A stretch of DNA of 64,000 nt, taken from assembly GCF_025567195.1 (NCBI RefSeq), contig NZ_JAOQJF010000016.1, positions 1-64,000 on the forward strand, in the 5' to 3' direction. This DNA comes from Alitiscatomonas aceti. Its GTDB lineage: Bacteria > Bacillota > Clostridia > Lachnospirales > Lachnospiraceae. How positions within the stretch are numbered: the stretch's first letter is position 1; each line of letters starts with the position of its first letter. The translations under genes were made by a program, and so were the position numbers. This document shows positions 10,622 to 18,275 of the stretch, in pieces. The notes beneath the pieces were generated by a model. It was given only the letters and a program-made list of their open reading frames with translations, made no database searches and was not told the origin of the DNA.

Positions 10622-11758
10622 TTAGTTGGAAACGGCTCCCGTATAGTAGAAGGCGTCATCCGGCAGGGCTCCGCCTGTGGAGGCAGGGTTCTGGTCAAAG
10701 AGGGCCTTTAAATAGCCGGACAGAGCCGTTTTCATCTCACCGCCGGACAGGAAGGCGATATTGCAGCCAGGCAGGGCCTTTTTCGCCACGGCAGCCTTGG
10801 GAACGATCCCGGCGGCCTCGATCAGCATGGAAGCTGTGTCGGGATCCTCAGAGGTAAAGCGGATGGACGCCTCATGCTCAGAAAGGAAGGTATCCACCAG
10901 GTCGCCGTGGGCGGCCAGGAAATCGTTATTTACGATGGTCACGCCGGTGATCATGCGGCTTTTGGTCTCGGCCTGCTCCTGGGCCTCATCCCAGGTCTTT
11001 GTCAGATCCAGGATCACAGAAAGGCTCTCGTTCTGGGCCAGGGCAGAGGTAACGAAGGGCTGGGGGAGAAGGCCGATGCGGCTGGGATCCTCCGCCAGGA
11101 CAGAGGCCACCTCCGCAGGCTCGGATTTGAACTCCAGGGTCACATCATCCTCGGTCAGTCCGGCAGCGGACATCAGATAGCGGAGGGAATATTCCGGAGT
11201 GGTGCCCTTTCCGGTGAGGTATACGGTCTTTCCCTTTAACTGGTCAATGGAGGTGACGGAGGTGTCGGAGGATACCAGGTATAAAACGCCCAGGGTGTTC
11301 ACGTCGATGACAGAGATCCCGCCCTTTGTCTTGTTGTAGAGGACTCCGGCAACATTGGCGGGAAGAAGTGCAATGTCCACCTTATTTCCTGCCACCAGGG
11401 CTGTCAGCTCGTCAGCGGCTGTCACCATGGTAAATTCATAATCATTCTGGGCTTTTCCGTTCTCTGTGTCGTCCATGAGCTTCACAAGGCCCATGGTGGT
11501 GGGGCCCTTTAAGCCGCCGACGCGGATCACGGTGCCGTCCCCGCTGCCGCCGGAGGATTCTTTTCCTGCTGCTGCGGCCTCAGAGGATTCTTTTTCATTG
11601 GTTTCAGGGACAGAAGCCTCTGCGTTAGAAGAAGCCGCAGCGGTCTGGGACTCTGCGGATCCCGCAGCGGAGGTCTCCGCCGGTTTTTCAGGACCGCAGC
11701 CCGTAAGGAGCGCCATGCCCAGGGCTGCGGCAAGAATGAAGGATGTGAATTTTTTCAT
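10622..11758 (-). CDS. ABC transporter substrate-binding lipoprotein (NMT1/SsuA-like)
   Basis: 378-aa lipoprotein with lipobox LTGC (Cys21). A long low-complexity linker rich in Ala/Ser/Glu (about 25-72) precedes a periplasmic-binding-type domain that begins VIRVGGLKGPTTMGLVKLM. That opening and the bilobed layout match COG0715-type binding proteins. Start at ATG 11758: AGGAGGAATT lies upstream and it yields a proper signal peptide; the frame runs further upstream without support. Only 4 bp separate it from the stop of the TM1266-type gene, so the two are cotranscribed and probably coupled. Ligand unknown. Confidence 0.88.
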   Translation of the reverse strand: MKKFTSFILAAALGMALLTGCGPEKPAETSAAGSAESQTAAASSNAEASVPETNEKESSEAAAAGKESSGGSGDGTVIRVGGLKGPTTMGLVKLMDDTENGKAQNDYEFTMVTAADELTALVAGNKVDIALLPANVAGVLYNKTKGGISVIDVNTLGVLYLVSSDTSVTSIDQLKGKTVYLTGKGTTPEYSLRYLMSAAGLTEDDVTLEFKSEPAEVASVLAEDPSRIGLLPQPFVTSALAQNESLSVILDLTKTWDEAQEQAETKSRMITGVTIVNNDFLAAHGDLVDTFLSEHEASIRFTSEDPDTASMLIEAAGIVPKAAVAKKALPGCNIAFLSGGEMKTALSGYLKALFDQNPASTGGALPDDAFYYTGAVSN

Positions 11759-11762
11759 AATA

Positions 11763-12011
11763 TTAATTCCTCCTGGAATAGATTGTTTTTGTGCTGACTC
11801 CGTCCAGCATTCCAAGCTTTCCAGAAAGGCTGCTGATCTTGTCCATAGGCGCGTCCAGGACGACGCTGATGATAGAAAGGCCCTTTTCACGGTAAGGCAC
11901 GCCCATGCGGCCGATAATGTATGAACGGTACTGGTGGAGGAGGTCGTTGAGCTTTTCTACGGATTCTGCATTTTCCACCATGATCCCAATGAGCGCTACG
12001 CGTGTTTCCAT
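11763..12011 (-). CDS. TM1266-type iron-only hydrogenase system putative regulator
   Basis: 82-aa protein that resembles the TM1266 family, small ACT/NikR-like ferredoxin-fold proteins annotated as iron-only hydrogenase system regulators. The opening METRVALIGIMVEN, the central YIIGRMGVPY and SIISVVLDAP fit a beta-alpha-beta pair fold. No DNA-binding helix-turn-helix is visible. It is the first gene of the operon with the ABC importer and divergent from an [FeFe] hydrogenase, which supports the assignment by context. Promoter at 12095-12123. Family assignment is likely; the regulatory mechanism is unknown. Confidence 0.85.
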   Translation of the reverse strand: METRVALIGIMVENAESVEKLNDLLHQYRSYIIGRMGVPYREKGLSIISVVLDAPMDKISSLSGKLGMLDGVSTKTIYSRRN

Positions 12012-12094
12012 AATCTGTTCCTTTCTGTACAGGATCTCATCGCCTTTTCCCTCAGAAAGCGCCGGCGCCCTTCGGGGTCAGCACGAACAGCTTC

Positions 12095-12123
12095 AATATA
12101 TCACACGGGCCAGGGTTTGTCAA
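12095..12123 (-). promoter_or_regulatory. Promoter of the TM1266-ABC operon
   Basis: Minus strand: perfect TTGACA, 17-bp spacer, TATATT, about 84 bp before the start codon. Confidence 0.75.
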
Positions 12124-12204
12124 AGCGGCGGCAGAAATTATACGGTCTCTTAATAAAATAAAGAAAAACAGTGAAATCCCGTTAAAAATTATACAGGTTT
12201 CATA

Positions 12205-12233
12205 TTGCGGAGACCGTCCGGATATGCGATAAT
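12205..12233 (+). promoter_or_regulatory. Promoter of the hydrogenase-MATE operon
   Basis: TTGCGG, 17-bp spacer, GATAAT, 56 bp before ATG 12290. It is about 80 bp from the divergent minus-strand promoter, so one regulator could act on both. Confidence 0.55.
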
Positions 12234-12289
12234 ATAGAACGGTATAGGATTAAGGAAAGATTTCAGAAGGATATCAGGAGGAATCAAGT

Positions 12290-13756
12290 ATGAGGACCAA
12301 TGACGAGGCATTGTTAAAGATCAAGTATAACGTTCTGCATGAGGTAGCAAAGCTGGCCTTTTCCGGAGAACTGGATGAAAAGAGGGATGAGATCCCCTTT
12401 AAGCTGATCCCGGGACCGAAAGCCCAGTTCCGCTGCTGTGTATATAAAGAAAGAGAGATCATCCGCCAGAGAGTCCGTCTGGCTGAGGGGAAATGTCCCA
12501 GCGGAAAGCATAGCGACAATATGATCCAGGTGATCCCCTCTGCCTGCGAGGAGTGCCCGATCACCCGGTTCGTGGTGACAGACAACTGCCAGAAATGTAT
12601 GGGTAAGGCCTGCCAGAATGCATGTAATTTTGGAGCCATCTCCATCGGCCGTGACCGGGCCCATATCGATCCGGATAAATGTAAGGAATGCGGAAAATGC
12701 GCCCAGGCATGTCCGTACAACGCCATTGCGGAGCTGATCCGTCCCTGCCGCCGCGCATGTCCTGTGGACGCCATCACCATGGATCTGGATACGGGTATCT
12801 GCCAGATCGACGAGAAGAAATGCATCCAGTGCGGAGCCTGCGTGAGGAGCTGTCCCTTCGGAGCCATCACCTCCAAGGTGTTTATCGTCCAGGTCATCAA
12901 CGCCCTTAAGGCTGGAAAGAAGGTAGTTGCCATGGTGGCCCCCGCCGCAGAGGGTGAGTTTGGAGCCGATATTACTATGGGAAGCTGGAGAACGGCCCTT
13001 AAGAAGGTCGGCTTTGCAGATATGGTGGAGGTTGCCGCCGGCGGAGACATGACGGCCGCTTACGAGGCCATGGAGTGGGCAGAGGCGTATAAGGAAGGAA
13101 AGAAGATGACCACCTCCTGCTGTCCGGCTTTTGTGAACCTGATCAAAAAACATTATCCCACTCTGATCGATAACCTGTCCACCACGGTTTCCCCCATGTG
13201 TGCCGTGTCCAGAATGTTAAAGGCCAAAGATCCGGAGACTGTTACCGTGTTCATCGGGCCGTGTATGGCGAAAAAGGCCGAGGCAGCCGATAAGAGCGTG
13301 GAAGGAAACGCAGACTTTGTCCTGACCTTCGGAGAGGCCATTGAACTGATGCGGGCCAAGGACGTGGAGCTGGAGCCGGAGGAGTATAAGGATCAGGAAG
13401 CCAGCGTGTTCGGTAAGCGGTTCGGAAACGGCGGCGGCGTTACCAATGCGGTGATCCAGTGCTTAAAGGAGCAGGGAGAGAGCACCGATATCAAGGTAGC
13501 AAGATGCAGCGGCCCGGCCGATGTGAAGAAGGCTCTTCTCCTTATGAAGGTGGGAAGGCTCCCCGAGGACTTCATCGAAGGCATGATGTGCCAGGGCGGC
13601 TGCGTAGGCGGCCCCAGCAACTTAAAGCAGGAGACGACCTTTAAGAAGGACCGGGACGCTCTGATCGGAAAGGCCGATGAGAGAGGCGTATGGGAGAACT
13701 TAAAGAATTATGATATGGAGTCCTTCTCCATGCACAGGACCCACGAAAAGCAGTAA
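12290..13756 (+). CDS. [FeFe] hydrogenase, monomeric group-B type
   Basis: 488-aa cytoplasmic iron-sulfur protein. The N-terminal half has Cys-rich segments (about 49-115) and two ferredoxin-like clusters (Cys 131/134/137/141 and 178/181/184/188, with extra Cys at 153/157). The C-terminal half has the three H-cluster motifs: L1 TSCCPAF at 275-281, L2 GPCMAKKAEA at 323-332, L3 MCQGGCVGGP at 433-442. These supply the cysteines of the [4Fe-4S]-[2Fe] H-cluster that interconverts protons and H2. The Phe after TSCCPA and the shortened L3 differ from classical group A enzymes and suggest group B, whose direction and partners are poorly known. No HydE/F/G maturase lies in the window. Ribosome site AGGAGG before ATG 12290. 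Confidence 0.9.
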   Translation: MRTNDEALLKIKYNVLHEVAKLAFSGELDEKRDEIPFKLIPGPKAQFRCCVYKEREIIRQRVRLAEGKCPSGKHSDNMIQVIPSACEECPITRFVVTDNCQKCMGKACQNACNFGAISIGRDRAHIDPDKCKECGKCAQACPYNAIAELIRPCRRACPVDAITMDLDTGICQIDEKKCIQCGACVRSCPFGAITSKVFIVQVINALKAGKKVVAMVAPAAEGEFGADITMGSWRTALKKVGFADMVEVAAGGDMTAAYEAMEWAEAYKEGKKMTTSCCPAFVNLIKKHYPTLIDNLSTTVSPMCAVSRMLKAKDPETVTVFIGPCMAKKAEAADKSVEGNADFVLTFGEAIELMRAKDVELEPEEYKDQEASVFGKRFGNGGGVTNAVIQCLKEQGESTDIKVARCSGPADVKKALLLMKVGRLPEDFIEGMMCQGGCVGGPSNLKQETTFKKDRDALIGKADERGVWENLKNYDMESFSMHRTHEKQ

Positions 13757-13772
13757 ATAAGAGGCGGCGGAT

Positions 13773-15200
13773 ATGGAACAGCAGGGAAAGACAGAAAATA
13801 ACGGAAACAGCAGGCTGGAAACGGGGAACATATGGAAACTGATGCTTTCACTTTCCATCCCCTCCATCATCGCCCAGCTGGTGGGGATCTTATATAACAT
13901 GGTGGACCGGATGTTCATCGGAAGGATCGAAAATGGCACCACGGCCATGGCGGCCTTAAGTGTGTCCCTTCCGCTGATCACCTGTATCACTGCGTTCACA
14001 AGATTAGTGGGGATCGGCGGCGCGCCCTTATGCGCCATTAAAATGGGAAAGAAGGACCAGAGGGGGGCGGAGGAGATCCTGGGGGTAAGCTTCGCCTCCC
14101 TGATCACTGTGGGAGTGATCCTTACGGTGGTGATCCTGGTTTTCCAAAGGCCCATTTTAACGCTTTTCGGCGCAGATCCCACCACCCTGGACATGGCCTG
14201 TGATTATGTGTCCATCTATGCCCTGGGAACGGTTTTCGTGATGATCTCCCTGGGCATGAATTCTTACATTACGACCCAGGGTTTCGCCCGCACCGGTATG
14301 TGCACGGTGCTCATCGGAGCCATTTTAAACATTATCTTTGATGCGTTTTTCATCAACTACCTTCATATGGGCGTCAAGGGTGCGGCCATCGCCACCATCA
14401 TCGCCCAGGGGATCTCCTGTATCTGGGCCCTTTCTTTTTTATTTGGAAAAAAGAGCCTGTTAAAGATGCGGCCGGAATTTTTCAAGGTGAAGAAGAATGT
14501 GCTTCTGCCCATCATGGCTCTGGGTGTATCGCCCTTTACCATGAGCATTACAGAAAGCCTGATCCAGATCTCCTTTAACAATCAGCTTTCCAAATACGGC
14601 GGAACTATGGCCGTGGGCACTGTGGCCATCATGTTCAGCCTGTGGCAGTTTGTAACCCTGCCCACCCAGGGCTTCTGCCAGGGGGCCCAGCCCATTATCA
14701 GCTACAATTACGGAGCCGGAAATCTGGCCCGGGTGCGGAAGGCCTGTAAGATCAGCCATGTGCTGTGCCTGGTATTTGCTACGACCCTCACAGGCCTTAT
14801 GATGATCTTCCCAGGCCCCTTTGCCGGGATCTTCAGCAACGACCCGTCGCTCCTCCATTTCAGTGCCTGGGCGCTTCCCATTTATCTGGCGGGCGGAGCG
14901 ATCTTCGGAGCCCAGATCAGCTGCCAGCAGTCCTTCATGTCCCTGGGACAGGCAAAGATCTCCCTGATCCTGGCCTGCTTAAGGAAGGTCATCCTTCTGG
15001 CGCCGCTGATCTACATATTCCCTGTGACCGTGGGAAAGCTGCCCTTTGCGGCGGCCATGGCAGAGGAGATCGCGGGGCTGGTGGAATATCCGGCGGAGGT
15101 ATTTTCTATTTTCTTTGCAGAGCCCGTGTCGGATATCCTCGCGGCGGTCTGTACGTCGGCGACGTTTTATGTGTTTTATAAGAGGCATTTGAAAGACTGA
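13773..15200 (+). CDS. MATE family efflux transporter
   Basis: 475-aa membrane protein with about twelve hydrophobic segments. The MATE signature begins LSIPSIIAQLVGILYNMVDR at about 30-49, and the second half repeats the fold. The family exports cationic drugs and metabolites using Na+ or H+ gradients. It starts 16 bp after the hydrogenase stop with only a weak AAGAGGCGG site, so it is probably read in the same transcript; a functional link to the hydrogenase is not obvious. A shared terminator follows. Substrate unknown. Confidence 0.9.
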   Translation: MEQQGKTENNGNSRLETGNIWKLMLSLSIPSIIAQLVGILYNMVDRMFIGRIENGTTAMAALSVSLPLITCITAFTRLVGIGGAPLCAIKMGKKDQRGAEEILGVSFASLITVGVILTVVILVFQRPILTLFGADPTTLDMACDYVSIYALGTVFVMISLGMNSYITTQGFARTGMCTVLIGAILNIIFDAFFINYLHMGVKGAAIATIIAQGISCIWALSFLFGKKSLLKMRPEFFKVKKNVLLPIMALGVSPFTMSITESLIQISFNNQLSKYGGTMAVGTVAIMFSLWQFVTLPTQGFCQGAQPIISYNYGAGNLARVRKACKISHVLCLVFATTLTGLMMIFPGPFAGIFSNDPSLLHFSAWALPIYLAGGAIFGAQISCQQSFMSLGQAKISLILACLRKVILLAPLIYIFPVTVGKLPFAAAMAEEIAGLVEYPAEVFSIFFAEPVSDILAAVCTSATFYVFYKRHLKD

Positions 15201-15222
15201 TAGAAATAGAATAAGACAGGAA

Positions 15223-15286
15223 AAGGTCCCTTGGGAACCGGGAGAAGCCATAAAGACTCTCCCCGGTCTCAAGGGACCTTCGTTTT
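15223..15286. terminator. Bidirectional terminator between convergent MATE and ATPase genes
   Basis: 11-bp stem AAGGTCCCTTG/CAAGGGACCTT. On plus it is followed by CGTTTTATTT, on minus by TTCCTGTCTTATT. The plus T-tract overlaps the stop codon of the ATPase gene. Confidence 0.8.
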
Positions 15287-17918
15287 ATTTCCCCAGCTTC
15301 CTCTGTACCGCTTTCACCACTTCCATGATGGGAATGATGAGTACGGCCAGTCCCAGGGCAATGGCGTATTCGTGAAGGCCGATGGGTGTGAACTCAAAGG
15401 CAGTGGCTAAGAACGGAACCTCGATGACGGCGGTGGTCAGGATCAGGGAAACGACCATTGCGCCGAACAGGAAGTTGTTGCGGGTCTTTAAGGTAAAGAT
15501 GGAGCCGCGGCGGCTTCTCATGTTTAGGGAGTGGAAGATCTCAACCATGGACAGGGTTAGGAATGCCATAGTCGTTCCGTCCGGGCTGTTGACGAATTCC
15601 CAGACGCCGCTTTCCACATAATGGCCCACCAGATAGGAGACCATGACCAGAACGGTTACGATAAAGCCCTGGAAGAACACGTCAAAGCCCATGCCTCCGG
15701 CGAAGATCCCTTCCTTGGGATCCCTGGGCTTCTGCTTCATGATGTCGGATTCGCTCTTTTCCATCCCCAGAGCCAGAGCCGGGAAGCAGTCGGTGATCAG
15801 GTTGATCCATAAAAGATGGACGGGCTTCAGGATCGTAAAGCCAATGAGGGTGGAGAAGAAGATGGCCAGGACCTCAGCCAGGTTGGAGGCTAAAAGGAAC
15901 TGGATGGCCTTCCGGATATTGGCATAGATCCGGCGGCCCTCTTCAACGGCAGAGACGATGGTGGCAAAGTTATCGTCCGCCAGCACCATATCGGCCACAT
16001 TTTTTGTAACGTCAGTTCCGGTGATGCCCATGCCGACGCCGATGTCGGCGCTCTTGATGGACGGCGCATCGTTGACGCCGTCTCCGGTCATGGCTGTGAT
16101 CTTTCCGCGGGCCTTCCAGCCGTTGACGATGCGGACCTTATGCTCTGGCTGAACACGGGCATAAACGGAAAATTCGGTGATCCGGCGGGCGAATTCCTCG
16201 TCGCTCAGATCGTCCAGCTGCGCACCTGTGATGGCCTGGTCCGGGGAGGTGATGATCCCCAGCTCCATTCCGATGGCTACGGCAGTATCCTTGTGGTCTC
16301 CGGTGATCATAATGGGACGGATCCCGGCTTCCCGGCATTCTGCAATGGCGGTCTTCACTTCCGGACGCACGGGATCGATCATGCCGGAGAGGCCAACGTA
16401 AGTCAGATCCTGTTCCAGGAATTCCGGTTCTGTGCTTTCCGGCATGGAGGACCAGTTTCTTTTTGCAGCGCAGAGGACACGGAGGGCGCGGTCGGCCATG
16501 GATTTATTGGCGGCCAGGATAGAGGCGCGGATCTCATCGGTCATTTCCACTGCAGAGCCGTTCACCATGGCTCTGGTACAGCGTTTTAATACCTCGTCGG
16601 GAGCGCCCTTGGTGTACTGGATGATGGTCCCGTCGGCAGCCTTATGGACCGTGGACATCATTTTCCGCATGGAATCAAAGGGAGCCTCGCCCACCCGGGG
16701 CCATGCGGCCTTCAGCTCAGGCTTTAAGAGGCCGTTTTTGGCGGCGTCATTGACCAGGGCGCATTCTGTAGGTTCTCCGATGGCCTGGCCTGCTTCGGCG
16801 TCCCATTCGGAATCGGAGCAGAGAGCCATGGCTGTTTCCAGTTCCTTTTCATCGTCAGTCACATGGTCCACTACGGTCATCCGGTTCTGGGTCAGCGTAC
16901 CAGTCTTATCAGAGCAGATGATCTGGGTACAGCCTAAGGTCTCCACAGCCGTCAGCTTGCGGATGATGGCGTTTCGTTTGGACATATTGGTAACGCCGAT
17001 GGAAAGTACGATGGTGACCACAGCTGCGAGACCCTCGGGGATCGCTGCCACAGCCAGGGATACGGCTACCATAAAGGAGTTTAAGATGGAGCTGCCGTTG
17101 AAGCCGGAGCGCATGAGGCCTACGGCAAAGATCACGGCGCAGATGCCCAGTACCAGTACGGTCAGGATCTTGCTGAGCTGGTTTAACTTTAACTGGAGGG
17201 GGGTCTCCTCATCCTTGGCCTGGGCCAGGGCAGAGGCGATCTTACCCATTTCTGTGTCCATGCCAGTACCAGTGAGGACAGCCTTTCCTCGTCCGTATAC
17301 CACGGTGGAGCCCATGTAGACCATGTTCTTTCTGTCGCCCAGGGGAATGTCCTTCTGTCCGCCCAGGGAAAGAAGCTCGGCGGCCTTATTGACCGGAACG
17401 GACTCGCCGGTGAGGGCGGCCTCCTCGATCTTCATGCTGGCGCTTTCAATGATCCGGCCGTCGGCAGGAACCGCATCTCCGGCCTCCAGGACTACGATAT
17501 CGCCGGGGACCAGATCCTCGCTCTTTAAGGTGACGATCTTTCCGTCACGGAGGACCTTACTGGATGCGGCTGCGATTTCCTGAAGGGCTGCGATGGCCGC
17601 TTCTGCCTTTCCTTCCTGTACTACGCCGAGAACGGCGTTGATGATCACCACAGCGATAATGATGATCACGTCTGCAAAGGATTCGCCCTGATAGAACGCC
17701 GTGATGCCGGAAATAATGGCGGCGGCGATGAGGATCAGGATCATGGGATCCGAGAGCTCTTTTAAGAACCGCTTCAGAATGGAATCCTTTTTTGCCTCCT
17801 TCAGCTTGTTCTTTCCGTACTGGGCGAGTCTTTTTTCAGCCTCGCCGGTGGAAAGACCCTGGTCGGAGGAATTTTGTGCCTTCAGCACTTCTTCATAATT
17901 TTCCAGATATTCTTTCAC
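15285..17918 (-). CDS. P-type cation-transporting ATPase (Ca2+/Mn2+ export type)
   Basis: 877-aa plasma-membrane pump of the P2A type, usually annotated as calcium-translocating. Seen: TGES (170-173) in the actuator domain; PEGL (294-297) in membrane helix 4, here PEGLAA where PEGLPA is usual; phosphorylation motif DKTGT (337-341); KGAPD (437-441) for ATP; TGDGVND hinge (611-617). About ten hydrophobic segments; full length. Start is GTG 17918 with AAGGAGG upstream. A yybP-ykoY riboswitch with a terminator lies directly in front (17959-18131), which argues that the pump is Mn2+-induced and exports Mn2+. Transporter class is firm; metal choice is inferred from the riboswitch. Confidence 0.92.
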   Translation of the reverse strand: MKEYLENYEEVLKAQNSSDQGLSTGEAEKRLAQYGKNKLKEAKKDSILKRFLKELSDPMILILIAAAIISGITAFYQGESFADVIIIIAVVIINAVLGVVQEGKAEAAIAALQEIAAASSKVLRDGKIVTLKSEDLVPGDIVVLEAGDAVPADGRIIESASMKIEEAALTGESVPVNKAAELLSLGGQKDIPLGDRKNMVYMGSTVVYGRGKAVLTGTGMDTEMGKIASALAQAKDEETPLQLKLNQLSKILTVLVLGICAVIFAVGLMRSGFNGSSILNSFMVAVSLAVAAIPEGLAAVVTIVLSIGVTNMSKRNAIIRKLTAVETLGCTQIICSDKTGTLTQNRMTVVDHVTDDEKELETAMALCSDSEWDAEAGQAIGEPTECALVNDAAKNGLLKPELKAAWPRVGEAPFDSMRKMMSTVHKAADGTIIQYTKGAPDEVLKRCTRAMVNGSAVEMTDEIRASILAANKSMADRALRVLCAAKRNWSSMPESTEPEFLEQDLTYVGLSGMIDPVRPEVKTAIAECREAGIRPIMITGDHKDTAVAIGMELGIITSPDQAITGAQLDDLSDEEFARRITEFSVYARVQPEHKVRIVNGWKARGKITAMTGDGVNDAPSIKSADIGVGMGITGTDVTKNVADMVLADDNFATIVSAVEEGRRIYANIRKAIQFLLASNLAEVLAIFFSTLIGFTILKPVHLLWINLITDCFPALALGMEKSESDIMKQKPRDPKEGIFAGGMGFDVFFQGFIVTVLVMVSYLVGHYVESGVWEFVNSPDGTTMAFLTLSMVEIFHSLNMRSRRGSIFTLKTRNNFLFGAMVVSLILTTAVIEVPFLATAFEFTPIGLHEYAIALGLAVLIIPIMEVVKAVQRKLGK

Positions 17919-17958
17919 GTTGCCTCCTTATCCGGAAGATAGTATGCCCGGAAAACGG

Positions 17959-18003
17959 GAAAAAAATAAGACTTATCCTCAGAGAGATCCCTTTGGATAA
18001 GTC
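17959..18003 (-). terminator. Riboswitch expression-platform terminator
   Basis: On the minus strand, GACTTATCC pairs with GGATAAGTC and is followed by TTATTTTTTT. Its 5' arm is the same segment that forms the 3' strand of aptamer helix P1, so aptamer and terminator exclude each other. It ends 40 nt before the ATPase start codon. Confidence 0.85.
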
Positions 18004-18131
18004 TCGTTGTTTTCATGAAACGGATCAGACGGAGAAATCCAGGCCTGAGCCGTATCAAAACAGGACCAGGCCGGTCGGCCATGTGTGTTGATCCTGTCAC
18101 ACCGGGGTGTCAACTACTCCCTTATTCGCTA
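17995..18131 (-). promoter_or_regulatory. yybP-ykoY (Mn2+) riboswitch aptamer
   Basis: Minus-strand leader of the P-type ATPase. The 5' strand ATAAG-GGAGTAG (near 18125-18114) and the 3' strand CAACGAGACTTAT (near 18010-17997) match the conserved first and last strands of the yybP-ykoY class, closing as ATAAG/CTTAT plus GTTG/CAAC around the internal loop. Between them lie a hairpin ACACC/GGTGT, a longer stem ACAGGA/TCCTGT, and a GATACGG segment where the class has the metal-binding ACATACGA-like loop. Known members bind Mn2+ and turn genes on. Here metal binding would hold P1 and prevent the terminator. Read by eye, not by covariance model. Confidence 0.83.
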
Positions 18132-18182
18132 TTTTGTTTTGAATACCAGCGGCAGTTTTTGTCTGCCCCTTTGTTATTCAGT

Positions 18183-18210
18183 ATTCTACCCCTGGGAAGG
18201 AAAAAAACAA
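18183..18210 (-). promoter_or_regulatory. Probable promoter of the riboswitch-ATPase unit
   Basis: Minus strand: TTGTTT, 16-bp spacer, TAGAAT, about 50 bp before the aptamer. Confidence 0.45.
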
Positions 18211-18240
18211 GGGTATGAATTGAAAAATTGATAAAATTTC

Positions 18241-18265
18241 AGCAAACTTTTTGGAAAATTTTGCT
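18241..18265 (-). terminator. AT-rich terminator of the activase gene
   Basis: Stem AGCAAA-t-TTTT/AAAA-c-TTTGCT followed on minus by GAAATTTTATCAATTTTTC. It lies 10 nt after the activase stop codon. Confidence 0.6.
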
Positions 18266-18275
18266 AAAAACAGTC

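Noticed and set aside
12314..13153. 279-codon minus-strand ORF opposite the hydrogenase
   Set aside because: Shadow frame; the plus frame carries clear cluster and H-cluster motifs.
16432..17319. 295-codon plus-strand ORF opposite the P-type ATPase
   Set aside because: Low-complexity Ser/Arg/Pro composition of an antisense frame; the minus frame is a full-length ATPase.
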